Origin: Fomes fomentarius | Taxonomy: Eukaryota; Basidiomycota; Agaricomycetes; Polyporales; Polyporaceae | Assembly: GCA_022606135.1 (NCBI GenBank) | Contig: JABYQN010000019.1 | Location: forward strand, 186,001-250,000 | DNA: 64,000 nucleotides | Reading direction: 5' to 3' | Shown here: positions 1 through 11,100 of the stretch, in pieces | How the letters are laid out: each line of letters opens with the position of its first letter | Position numbering within the stretch: the stretch's first letter is position 1 | Notes under the pieces: generated by a model | The model's database searches: none | What the model saw: only the letters and a program-made list of their open reading frames with translations | What the model was told of the DNA's origin: nothing | Made by a program: the position numbers and the translations under genes

Positions 1-327
1 TGTCTTCGCGTCTAAGTCCCAGTATATCCCAATCCACCATGAACGGCAGCACGTACCAATTACGAGCGGAGTCAAGGTCTCTCCGACTTCGACGAGAACT
101 GTATACGTACTGCTGTGGGTGTTGGAACTGGTGAATCAAATAAGGTAGCTGTCGTGGACTCACACGTCGAGTACATCGCCAAGGCCGGTGTCCGCAATGT
201 CTCCGTCGCGTTTGTGGTGGAGTCTCCTCCCCCGTTGGATGGGCAGATGTACCCCTCTTTCGCTATTTGCGTAGACAGCTCCAAGAGCAGAAGCAGCAGA
301 CACAATGATGAAGAGCACCTGCTTCAT
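1..327 (-). CDS. Aspartic-protease-like protein (5' end, partial)
   Basis: Partial gene running off the left edge. Exons read by splice signals and phase: 327-164, 109-57, 11-1 (introns 54 and 45 nt, both GT-AG). The ATG at 327 opens a hydrophobic signal peptide (about 20 residues, small residues before the likely cleavage site), then a basic pro-segment-like stretch, then a beta-strand with pattern YTVLVEVGE and TPLVID, as at the N-terminus of pepsin-family (A1) domains just before the first catalytic motif. The motif reads D-A-K-T where active enzymes have D-T-G, so the first catalytic site may be altered; only the first residues are inside the window. Family assignment is inference from this short pattern. 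It is transcribed away from the tRNA gene. Confidence 0.5.
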
Positions 328-535
328 GCTATCGGAGCGAAACCAGCGCGGATTGAGGAGCCACACAATCCTCCAAGTCCGTCGTGTGTGTCTGCAAACG
401 AAACAGTACTCACAACTTGCTGGACGGGTCGGGGAGGCGGCAGAGAAGAGTCAGACCACCAGGCAGTGAGCATAAACGAGAGCACCCAAAGACGCCACTC
501 CTGACTGGAAACTACGTACGACATCCACCCACCGT

Positions 536-632
536 TGCCCCATGGCTGAGTTGGTTACAGCGTCCGACTGTTATTCTCATCTTGCAGAGCGATGATGATC
601 GGAAGGTCGTGAGTTCGAGCCTCACTGGGGCA
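536..632 (+). tRNA. tRNA-Asn (anticodon GTT), with intron
   Basis: Cloverleaf can be drawn directly: acceptor stem 536-542 with 626-632 (7 bp), D-arm with GCTG/CAGC stem and AGTTGGTTA loop, anticodon stem TCCGA/TCGGA, variable loop AGGTC, T-stem GTGAG/CTCAC with TTCGAGC loop. The anticodon GTT lies at 570-572 followed by A573. A 24-nt intron (574-597) sits at the canonical 37/38 position. The D, anticodon and T arms closely resemble yeast tRNA-Asn. The first acceptor pair is U1:A72, unusual for a eukaryotic tRNA where G:C is normal. Discriminator base is G633. Confidence 0.93.
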
Positions 633-633
633 G

Positions 634-643
634 TTTCTTTTTT
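634..643 (+). terminator. Pol III terminator of tRNA-Asn
   Basis: A T-rich run (TTTC then six T at 638-643) begins two bases after the acceptor end, as expected for RNA polymerase III termination. Confidence 0.75.
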
Positions 644-757
644 CCATAAGCTCTTCAAATTCGGTTAAGCGCACAAGTGCCTCCGTTGCGCCTGTCCATA
701 CTGTCCAAGTCAAAAATCTGTCTTTTCCTCACGGTGTCACCAATCTACTCTCACACA

Positions 758-1878
758 ATGACATCGCTCAAGCGACCTGCCAGCTCCGACTCAAGTGACG
801 ATGATACCCCGAAGCTGTCTCATTCGGGTCCTCGAAAAAAGTTGCCAAAAGCGAACGTCATGTGGTGGAACGATTCCACGAAGCACAGAAGCAGAAACAA
901 AAGGAGCAAAACCGCGTTCTCGATAGAGTACTGAAGGATCGCGCTGCGGACTCAAAGGGCAAGGACAAGGGCAAGGCGAAGGATGCAGGGCGACGACAGA
1001 AGGGGAAAAGCTCCGGAGAGGACGCCCCCGACGGGGAAGAAGACGAGGAAGGGCTCGACGATGCTGCAGGCGGTACGAGCAGGGAGGAACTGGAGGCGAG
1101 GATGGCGCGTGCGATGATGGAGGCAGAGGACGAAGAAGATGAGGAAGACGAGGAAGAAGAGGGAGGTTCGGCTTTTGCAGGCCTTTCTGGACATGACATC
1201 GAGATGGGCGAAGAAGCTTCTGACGAGGAGGATGAAGATGGAGATGAGGGCGAAGATGAGGATGAGGATGGTGATGAGGAGATGGGGTCTGGAGATGGTG
1301 AAGATGAGGACGATGACGATGACGATGAGGAGGGCGACGAAGACGATGAGGACGATGAGGACGACGAGGTCATAAATCGACAGAAGCAAAGGTACCTCCC
1401 CGACCATCTTTTCAAGTCCGCATTGGCAAGCGTACCCTCTCGAAATTCGAAGATTGTCTTCGGCGATGAAGCTGCACCTGCCCGTTCCTCTTCCACCCAC
1501 CTGCACAAACGCAGACGGACAAAACGCCCTTCCAAGGACATCATTCTAGGGTATGTCCTTTGACTGTTCTACTCCTGCAGTCATACTCATTATTCCGGTG
1601 TTGTAGATCTCGGACCATTCGCACTTTGGCCAAACCCAGCGCTGCGACCAAGAGCCTCGTACCTCCAAAGCGAGTAGCCAAATTCGTGAAGGCTAGCCTC
1701 AACCTGAAGGCAGATTCATCAAAGGCGAAGTCAAAAGGATGGTCAAGGAGACCAGGTAAGATCCTCTCCCTGGGCCCATCTCCTGAGCGACGAGCGCACC
1801 GCTCACAAACCACTCGCAGCCAACTTGGGCGTGATGAAGAGAAGCGGGCCGGCAGCGAACTTCGCGCGCAATGCATAG
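758..1878 (+). CDS. Bud21/UTP16-like U3 snoRNA-associated protein (frame break in A-run)
   Basis: Exons 758-1550, 1607-1755, 1820-1878; introns 56 and 64 nt with clean GT-AG. The protein is very acidic in the middle (long D/E runs, about 1,125-1,370) with a basic Lys/Arg-rich start and end. The C-terminal part (RRRTKRPSKDIILG, then RTIRTL and a KFVKASL stretch) resembles the U3_snoRNA_assoc family, nucleolar proteins of the small-subunit processome that act in 18S rRNA maturation. The ATG at 758 is preceded by ACACA and fits as start, but its frame (MTSLKRP...) connects to the main frame only if one base is missing in the AAAAAA run at 835-840. I see no intron that would fix the phase. This is a sequencing error, a true lesion, or the gene starts elsewhere. 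Confidence 0.65.
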
Positions 1879-1960
1879 CGTTCTCTCGCATTTGAGCTCC
1901 TCGCGTCTCGGTGTATCGTACATTCTCATGACACCTCTCCGATAGCAACGCTATATTCTG

Positions 1961-3662
1961 TCAAGGGAAAGACAACTTGTTTGCCTTCGCTGCCACCTCT
2001 GCGAAAAAGATCGCCGTCTCCGCCATAATGACCAGCCGTCCGTCCCCGGCAAACACTAGGTTCGCAGAGACTTGCCCGACGAAGAACTTGCCGAGAAGCG
2101 TCCCCTCGGGGTTCCAGACCTGCAGCGGAACCATCAGCTGCGAGTCGAAGAAGCACAGGTGCGTGGCCTACCTGGACTCCATCTCCACATCCAGCATACA
2201 CATTGCCCGCTGCGTCGAGCTGGATACCGTCCGCAATGCCGGTGTCGACGTATGCGAACACGCGTCGGTTTTTGAATGCGCTCGATTTCGGGTCGACATC
2301 GAACGCGTATCTGTCCGAGTAAAAGTCAGTGCGCACGAGTCATGCAGCAGTGAGCGGCCGTGTTCCTACATCGTCGCTGGCTCTGTCTGGTTGTTGCCGA
2401 GGAAGCCGGCGTTCGCGCCAGTGTCCGTGCTGCGCAGGACGTCAGTGTCTACTTCTGATTCTGAGAAGAATGGAGGATTCGCGAATCCCGTACATGAATG
2501 CCGTTTCCCCGTCTGGGCTGAACGCGATCCCGTTGCAGCGGTCGAACCCATCCGCGACCACTCGTACAGAGCCCGTGTCAGGGTCAAACCTGTACACCTG
2601 GTTCGGCAGCAGCGGGAGGGGGCGGAAGTGGTTTAGGAATCCGTATCTAGATGGATGGCACGGTCAGAGCGCTCAGTACCTGAGCTGCGTTCGATACGCA
2701 CGTTACATCTGTGAAGAACAGCTTGTGCGTCTTTGGGTGGACCTTTACGTCGTTCAGGGAGTTGAACTGCCTCCCGAAGAAGTTGTCGAGCAGAACGGTT
2801 GTGTTGTGGGGAGGCAGAGGGTTCACAAGTGCTAGAGAAGGCGGAATCGGGCCTCTTCCGGAGTTGACGAGTACCAATTGCCCAAAGAAGGGCCCGGTTC
2901 CCCCGTTTGTCATCTGGATGGACTCTGGTAGGTCTATCTTTGTTACGAGCACAGCTCTATTAGCAACTATGCGCTGTCTCAGTATTTTAGTCAGATCCTC
3001 ACTTTCGTAACCGTCACATTCACCGGCGCAATGTCCCTCCCGGACGCCCTAATCGCCGCGGCGACGTCTTTCAGACTGATCTTCGCGACCTGGTTGTTAT
3101 GGTCGATGTCGCTCATCCCGAGCATGCCGCCGTCGTTGCTCGCGAAGAAGACCTCGTCCGTGCCCGGGTTCCATATCGGAGCCTCGTGCGCGAACGCGAA
3201 CGTCGCGTTCGCCGCAACTGCGCGGATCGACGCACTCGGGCCCAGGATTTGCAAAAAGTCGGGGTGAAACACCTGGAGGAACGGCGGCGTCGCGTTCGTC
3301 GGGTTGAAGAACTCTTCGGTCGCGATCTGGCGGAAGGCGCCGTTGATCCCGAGCACGTTGAAATCCCGTGGATCGACGAGCTGTGACCGCAGTGCCGCAG
3401 CAGGTCCACCACCGCCACGTATGGTCGTGTTGCGCATGTAACAGAGGTTGCAAACCGTAAGTATGATGCACAGGTTCGCCCCCGTCGAGGAGGGCGGAGA
3501 TAGGCGCACTGACGTACTCACCACAGCTTGTGGTGGGAGCGCTGATGCGTTCCCTCTCCCAGATTGAAATAATGTCGGGCTCGGACTCGGGTTGGACGCG
3601 TACGCCCATGCAGCCAAGCCGATAACGACTGCGGACATACTCGAGGTTACCATCATCTTCAA
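1961..3662 (-). CDS. SMP-30/gluconolactonase-family lactonohydrolase
   Basis: Seven exons: 3662-3522, 3380-3003, 2937-2702, 2646-2494, 2429-2370, 2310-2172, 2119-1961, all joined in phase; 421 residues. Introns are 52-65 nt except the first (141 nt). The N-terminus has a hydrophobic segment (residues about 9-22), suggesting secretion or membrane anchoring. Family signatures along the beta-propeller: NSLNDVKVHP and FFTDVTYG (metal-site Asn/Asp region), NQVYRFDPDTG, DGFDRCNGIAFSPDG (the conserved CNG.AFSPDG), DGIQLDAAGNVYAG and GDGVQVWNPEG near the end. Such enzymes hydrolyse sugar or aromatic lactones with a bound divalent metal. The start could also be the Met codons at 3656 or 3653. Length and exon order suit a fungal lactonohydrolase; the substrate cannot be told. 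Confidence 0.88.
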
Positions 3663-4563
3663 ACGTCGGAGGCTTCGGGGCCTGGATGGTTCCGCTATAG
3701 CGTCCTGCGTGGGCTTTTGTAGTTGGTGCGCTGGTAGGTGGTGCCGTCATCGCACGGCTTCGGAATTGCGGGGAGGGGGGCACCCACGACGGATGTTTTT
3801 GGGTCTCATGACTGGGATCGTAGGACTTCGGGTAAGACTTAGATCTGAGGAATCCTGCTCGTGTGTTCGCCAGGATTACTATCCAGTGGGTGTCGTCGCC
3901 TGTAGGGTGGGACTGTCGGACAACCGTTCGGTGTGCCTGCGGTCCGGAGACAATCGAAGCCTGCTCGTCAGACGTGTGCAGGGCTGACATCAGTTCATTT
4001 GCAAACATGAACGGTACTCACTCCTCCTGGACTGCTGAACCACAGGACTTGACTTATCCGGTGGTGTGTACGAAACAATGTAGCGCTTACGATGGGGATC
4101 ACGACTCTGGGCGGGTGCCTATCGTGATCTAGCCTCACGCCCAACTACATACTGACTGATATGGCTGCTTGACAGACATTCATGGTGTACAAGAATGCCC
4201 ACGAGGAGTCCATAAGAAGTACAATGAAGGGAACGGCCGGATTGGGCATGGTATTATATGTCGGACGTAATGGGCATGTGAACCCGATGGGAAGGAGATA
4301 GCCTTTTTGGTGATGGACGGTCCGCCCGAGTTCGCAAGACAATAGAGCACCTCGCTCTCCCGCGCCGATAGATCTTTCCAGCTCTGTCGTTTCTTTTGTT
4401 GTCTCCTCCTGGGACATGCGCATCCATCACGCCTGCGCTTTCCAAAACAAAAGACGATGGTAGACGAGTCGGAGCGAGATTCGCTCATAACTCGCTACTC
4501 GTGAGGGCGATGATCCTAACGTCTATCACCCAGGTTCGTTCGCCACAGCGCTGACATCGACCA
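3663..4563. other. Divergent intergenic region, no gene seen
   Basis: About 0.9 kb between the start codons of the lactonase (-) and the F-box gene (+). Only short overlapping open frames occur, without splice-phase support or a recognisable protein. It presumably holds both promoters. Confidence 0.5.
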
Positions 4564-6337
4564 ATGGGACCAGATTTCGACGCCGTTGTCGCCATGTCTC
4601 GATCGCTCACTGCTACGACGACTGTCGCCGTGTCGCAACGTTACCTTACATCCCCGAGCGGGCCAGATGGACACTTCGAATATAAACCACTCACTCTCCA
4701 TCTGGACCCTTCGTCGCAATACTCCCTGACTTCCCTGCAACGGGCCGCAATGAAGAAGCCTGCACCCATCGCACGGCTCCCCGTCGAACTTCTCTCGTAC
4801 ATCTTCGTGCTCGGCGCGCACACACCGGACCCCGAGCGGCCATCGGCAGACGAGTACGGACTGGGATACGAGAGCGCGGACGATATCTCGCCCTGCCTCG
4901 CGTCCTCCAGCGCGACTTCTCCGGATGTATTTGCAGCGGTGAATCGGCACTGGCGCTCGGTGGCGGTAGCGACCCCGCAGCTGTGGACGAGGATCTGTGT
5001 CACGATTGGGGACGTGATGCGACGCGGGGCGCTCTTCGCCGCAGTGTCTCGTTCCGTGTCGCGGTCTGGGAAGTGCCCGCTAGATATCTTCATCGACGCG
5101 CGAGACCCTGACTGGGACTTCTCTGAAACCGAGTGAGTCCGATTCTGCAGGCCTCAGGTTTCGTGTATGTGCTAACCTCATTCGAAGCTCTGTCGGGGCT
5201 GTCATCAGTCCATACATCGACGAACTGTACGACTACACGCACCCATTCAAGGTCGAGCACATGCATCATGTGCTGAACATACTCCTTCTCCACGTCCGCC
5301 GCTTCCGCTCGCTCGCGATCCTCACGGACAGGTGGGCGCCCATGCAAACCGCACTAGACTGCCTGAGCATGGAAGTCTCCGCATTTGTCTCAGCCCCGCG
5401 TCCTCTGCCATCAAGTCTTCCCATGCTCGAAACGCTCGTCCTCATGCGCTGCAACGAGTTCGTCAGCTACCACAGCGAGTTCAGTCCGGCAGACAGAAAG
5501 GACCCTGCGTACCTTCCATTCAGCGCGCTTCTCCACGGTTCAGACTCAGCAGGACCAGTGCTCCCCGGTCTGAAGAAGCTACAGCTGTCCGGGGTGCACA
5601 TGCACTGGCCATCTCTCCCGCGTCTCCTCCCCCAACAGCACTCTCCACTAGAGACCCTCGACCTCTCGTACCACTGCAGCGAGGTCCGTCCGAGCGAGCG
5701 CGAGTTCCGCGCCGTGCTCGAGCGCTGCCCGAAGCTGCGCACGCTCAACGTCCGCGTCTCGGGCCCCAAATCGCCCGACAGCGCGTACTCGTGCCGGACC
5801 GCGCCCTCGGAGGATGCGCTCTCGATGCCGGCGCTGGAGACGGTCGTCCTCGGGTACGACGACCCGTACACGGCCGCAACGGTGCTCGACATGCTTGACG
5901 CGCCCAATGTCCGCCATCTCACGCTCGAGGACTCGTCGTGCCCGGGACACGAAGACAGGCCCGACGCGACGCCGCTCCTGCAAGCGTGCACGGTGAGCAG
6001 CGTGCGTTCCCGCCTGGGTATGCCGCCCTTCCCGCGCGTGGCGGCATTGTCGCTGCACAGGGTGGATGCGTCTGCGGAGGCGTTCGAGGCGCTGTACGAG
6101 GCGCTCCCTGCTTTGCGCTCATTGTCGGTGTCGCAGATGTTCTTGCTAGGGGGCAAGGCGCTCCGCCCAGACGTGGAGTTGTCGTTCGAACCCCTCGTCC
6201 TCCCGGCGACGGGGTTCGTCGCGGAGTCTGTCCAGGCAGATGGGGACCTCGTTGCGAACAAGGTGACCCAGCATTGGGAGCCCATCGTGAGGCCGGCGCA
6301 GCGCGTCGAGATGGAGATCACACAAACTGAGCGGTGA
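4564..6337 (+). CDS. F-box domain protein
   Basis: Two exons, 4564-5132 and 5188-6337 (intron 55 nt, GTGAGT to GAAG); 572 residues. An F-box-like motif follows at about residues 68-115 (IARLPVELLSYIFVLG, later VNRHWRSVAVATPQLWTRI), the arrangement typical of the large basidiomycete F-box family. The rest is leucine-rich, with repeated short LETL/LRTL/LETV segments that look like a degenerate leucine-rich repeat. Such proteins bring substrates to SCF (Skp1-cullin-F-box) ubiquitin ligases; the target is unknown. In-frame ATGs at 4594 and 4750 are alternative starts; the one at 4750 lies just before the F-box. The stop codon (6335) coincides with the start of a duplicated 3' flank. Confidence 0.85.
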
Positions 6338-7095
6338 TGATGCTAGCCGGAGCAGCAAACGGCCGTGTTTCGTGTTTTCGCCCATGGAGATGTAGGAGCC
6401 GCAGGTTGCAGGCGGTGTGCTTGACGGTTCGACTCAGTTTGACGGTGGCAGTGCATCTTCTTCTTTCAAGTTTCGTTTTTCCAAATTGATTCTCTCGTTT
6501 GCCTATATTTATTACGTTCGTTTGTTTGCCAGCTTCGCGTGCGGCGCGAACTGTAGCTATAAAAGAACATCCACTCAGTCTGTGGCTTAGACACAGTGTA
6601 GCCCATACTTACACATCATTTGTTGACCTACCATGTACGAATAGAGCTTGTAAATGCACCGGTACCTTGACTTACCACATCATCGCTGACGTACTCGTGC
6701 CGATGAACGACTCACTGGATGCTGAGCTATGCGGTAATCGGGTTGTTGAACTCCCAGTGTGCGGAAGAATCTGTTATTCATTGCCTCGGAGTATAGAGAC
6801 GGGCATAAGGGATGCCTATTTATATGTGTTCCTGGCTCGGACGCGAAAGAGTCATACCGCAATGTCAGACTTATACGAGATGTTACTACGTACAGTGAAA
6901 TTCTGGAAGCGAAGAAGAGCTCTATATTCCACCATTGTCTAGCTTGATATAGGTACTTGAATTGGCCTGGGTCCGACTGCGAGAAGTAAGTATGATCACT
7001 TCGCACTGCAGTCTAGTTGTATGCAGTGCTAATAGTCAGAGATGCATCACCGGAAACGAGTGACGCCGCGGTCACCTGGGTACCTTAGACTTGAG
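6336..7095. repeat. Tandem duplication, unit 1
   Basis: This about 760-bp unit starts at the stop codon of the F-box gene and is followed by a diverged copy (7096-7890). Shared landmarks in the same order: GGAGCAGCAAACGGCCG (6350 and 7108), GATTCTCTCGTT, TAGCCCATACTTAC, CTTGTAAATGCACCGGTACC, AACGACTCACTG, a GTGTGCGGAAG/ATCTGTTATTCA block, and ACGAGTGxCxCCGCGGTCAC at the end. No convincing gene is inside. Confidence 0.8.
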
Positions 7096-7890
7096 GTGAT
7101 GACGCTCGGAGCAGCAAACGGCCGCGTTTCGTGGTTGTCCGGTGGTGTGCTCAACTCAGCTTGAAGATGGCAGTGTATCACCTACACATCTTTCATGTTT
7201 CGTTTCTTTTTTCGAAGTTGATTCTCTCGTTGTTTCCCTATAATTATCACGTTTGTTGTTTACCGGCTTCGCGCGCGACGTAAGAAAGAGCATTGTCTCA
7301 GTTTGTGGCCTAGACAATGTAGCCCATACTTACGCATTGGTTGCCGACCTGCCATGTACGAATATAGCTTGTAAATGCACCGGTACCTTCACTTACCTCA
7401 TCATCGCCCAAGGCCACATAGGCTATGCCGATTAACGACTCACTGAATGCCGAGCTGTGCAGTTCTCATCGGAATTGGGTTGTTGAGTGGCCCGGGCCAG
7501 AAGTGTGCGGAAGGATCTGTTATTCAGTGCCTCGGAGTTGAGCAGGCATGATGATGCCTACTATGATCTTGCCGATTCTGTGTTTCTGGTTCGAAGTCAT
7601 TCAACACTTGAAGTTCGGGGCCCTGGAGAAACAGAGCTGTGGCGCAGAGTAAGCAACAGTAAGCATTGCGATGTCAGACGTATACCAGATGCTTACCACG
7701 ACTTTTCCGTGGACGGAGTAAATAAGAATTATGTTCCGTCATCGTCTGATTTGAGATAGGTACTTTGTTGGTGTCGACTGGGAGAAGTCAGTACTACATA
7801 CTAGTGAATTTGACTATATGCACATGGTAGTGCACAGTATCGCCAGAAACGAGTGGCACCGCGGTCACAGGCGGACCTTAGGGCTTGGCC
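7096..7890. repeat. Tandem duplication, unit 2
   Basis: Second, diverged copy of 6336-7095 with the same landmarks in order, differing by many SNPs and small indels. It ends about 300 bp before the start codon of the P4-ATPase, so this unit may now supply part of that promoter. Short open frames are not conserved between the two units, which argues against coding. Confidence 0.8.
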
Positions 7891-8193
7891 AATCATGACC
7901 CCCAGACACTCCTTGGGAAGCATGCCGATATTGATGTTGAAGAACGCTAACACGCTGTCAAGTTACTATTATGGCATCTTAGACGAAGATAACAGGGAGA
8001 GATTGGTTGTGTTGCGACTTGGCCGCGAGGAGTTCCGGGGTCCTGGGGACCTGAGCAGCCTTGGCTCGGAGAGCGCCAGCATCGACATTACCATTGCCAC
8101 GGCCTTTTGGCCATCTTGACTCTTCTCCAGCATCTCTCTCCATCTCCTTCTCCTCCACGGTCTCCGGGCTGGCTCTGGGTCTCAGGCTTATTC

Positions 8194-11100
8194 ATGTCTT
8201 TCTTTCGACGGCGGCAGCTCCCTGACGACGTTGACACCGACGACGAAATCAACGATGCAGGTGTTGACCCCGAGCTGCGCCTCCGCACTGTGCGGACGGC
8301 CGCGTCAACGATTGCCGAGTCCATTCGCCAGGAGGAGAGGCAGGAGCGGCGGAAGACGATGAGGAAGAAGGGCTCCTTCTTTCGCAAGTCGGCAAAGCGG
8401 AAGGAGTCTCAGGAGTCTGCACCTGCTGCTTCCGCTACCCCGCAGATTGTTGGGAAGCGACGAAACGTTTATGTCAACTATACTCTGCCTTTGGACGAGG
8501 TGGACCATCATGGCGAGCCTATAGCCAGATACGCGCGGAATAAAGTCCGGACTAGCAGTGAGTACTACCCGTCGATTACTGTCGGCAAGCCTATAATCAA
8601 TCTCCAGAATATACGATCATCACCTTCATCCCCAAGAACCTGTATGAGCAGTTCCGTCGGTGAGTACACTCTCTCTTGCTGTCATTTCTTTCTTCGTTTC
8701 GCGACCCCGCAAGCTATGCCCTTAGATGCAAACGATGAGCGTGCTCTTGACTCGCCTCGACCTGGATCTTGCCTGGATTGGGAGCGAGCTTTGCCTTTCG
8801 CTCACGGCAAGCCAGTTCGTATGCGATATTCATCTCCGTGATTGCTATCATGACAAGTATGGCGCCTCTGGCATGCGCTCACTACACTGCTTGTCGGCGG
8901 GCCGAGTGCGCCCGTATACCAGTTGTATCAATTCGTTTCGTAGCCTCACGTCGGTGACTTTCGTCCGTGAAAGACATCCTCCACTAGCCAAGTTCATCCA
9001 TATGCGCCCATTTCTTGGTCCTTCGCACAGAAATGCATCGTATCCCCGAGCGACGAGGCTTGGAAGCTTGTCTGCACGCTTCCTATTGCATGCCGGTGTT
9101 TCTCACCCGCTGCATGGAACCCACTGTAGACGGGCTTGTCGGAAGTCTGTAGCAATGATGTGTCGTGTTGCCTTGGCGAATGCGGCTGCTCTTCCACACG
9201 GTGGTCAAGTCTCACAGGTGACCTATTTGCGGTGTGCTCAGAGGCTGAAGGACCCGCAAAGCAATGCGACGTGATCATCTGTCCGACACATCTGTTCCAC
9301 CAATAACAGTTCGCTGTGGGCTTGATGGCACCTTGCATCCATTTGCTGACCTTCTCCACAGAGTCGCTAACCTCTACTTCCTTGCCCTTGTCGTCGTACA
9401 AGGTAAGTCCGATAAATTCGAAGGCAGCTTTAAAGACATTGCTTCTGACATTAGCCGTCAGTGTTCCCCATCTTCGGCGCACCATCGCCTCAGACCGCCG
9501 CTCTGCCGCTCATTTTTATCCTGACCGTGACCGCGCTCAAGGACGGCGTTGAAGATTACAGGAGAGCGCTGCTCGATGATGAGGTGAACAACTCCGCAGT
9601 CACCAAGCTCGGCAACTGGCGCAATGTCAACCAGCCGCAGGACCCGCGATCATGGTACGAGAAGCTACTCGGGCTGAATGCTCCCGGGAAGGTGTCTCGG
9701 GGAGTGCGGCGGCTGAGGGAACGCGAGGCGGACGAGGGACGGCAGATCGTGCTGAACAAGGCGGGTGAGGACCGGGAAAGCGTGAGCACGCTGCCGGTCA
9801 ACGACAGCATGTCAGACATGGGTTTCTACGGCGCCGGACGGAAGCTTGAGGATATCCAGAGCGTCGACTCGCACAGCTACCCGCCCGTGGAAAGTAAGCT
9901 CGCCAACGGGGCGTGGACGGGCTCGGGCTCTGTCTCGGCGTACCAGCAGTCTGTGCACAGCCGGCCGTCGATTGGCGTCGTCGACTACAACAAGCGGACG
10001 AGTGGGCTCGCGCGATGGGAGCGCACGCTGTGGAAGAAGCTCGAGGTTGGCGACATCGTGCTGCTGCGCGAGAATGAGCAGGTGCCCGCGGACATCGTCG
10101 TGTTGTCGACGTCGGACCCGGACAATATGTGCTACCTGGAGACGAAGAACCTGGACGGCGAGACGAACTTGAAGCCTCGCAAGTCCGTGCGCGCGACGGC
10201 CTCGATCCAGTCAGAGGAGGACGCCGAGCGCGCATCGTTCGTGCTCGACTCAGAACCCCCACATGCGAACTTGTACCTCTACCACGGTGTTCTCCGGTTC
10301 AAGGAGCCGTCCACGGGTGAGCAGAAAGCGGAGTCGGTGACGATCAACGAGCTCCTCCTCCGTGGCTGCACCATCCGAAACACGAACTGGATCATCGGCC
10401 TTGTGGTGTTTACGGGCGCGGACTCGAAGATCATGCTCAACGGGGGCGACACGCCGTCGAAGCGCTCGAAGATCGAGAAGGAGACCAACTTCAACGTCAT
10501 CGTCAACTTCTGCCTGCTCATCGTCATGTGTCTGACGTCGGGTATCCTGAATGGATATTTGGACAGCAAGAACGACACGAGCGCCAAATACTTTGAGGCT
10601 GGTGCCGAGGCTTCGGACTCGTACATCCTTAACGCCGTCATCACCTTTGTGTATGTCCACTTCCTGTATTTACTGGCAATGGTACGCTGACAGTTCTGAA
10701 GGTCATGTCTCATCGCCTTCCAGAACATCGTCCCGATCTCACTGTACATCTCCATCGAAATTGTCAAGACGATCCAGGCGTTCTTCATCTCGCAGGACAT
10801 CGATATGTACTACAGCGCACTCGACGCCGCCTGCACGCCGAAGACGTGGAACATCTCTGACGACCTAGGACAGATCGAGTACATTTTCTCGGACAAGACT
10901 GGGACACTCACGCAGAACGTCATGGAGTTCCAGAAGTGCTCCGTCAATGGCATTCCTTACGGCGAGGGTGTCACGGAGGCGCAGCGCGGTGCCGCGAAGA
11001 GAGAGGGCAAGGAAGACGCGTTGGACCCGCATGAGCAGGACATCCAGCTGAACATCTTGAAGCAGCGTATGCTGGACAAGATGTCGCAGACGTTCAAGAA

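Noticed and set aside
858..1544. Serine-rich protein on the minus strand (228 codons)
   Set aside because: Antisense of the acidic GA-rich coding region of the Bud21-like gene.
8994..9485. 163-codon frame on the minus strand inside the P4-ATPase
   Set aside because: Antisense to conserved flippase exons and the long intron; composition follows the coding strand.
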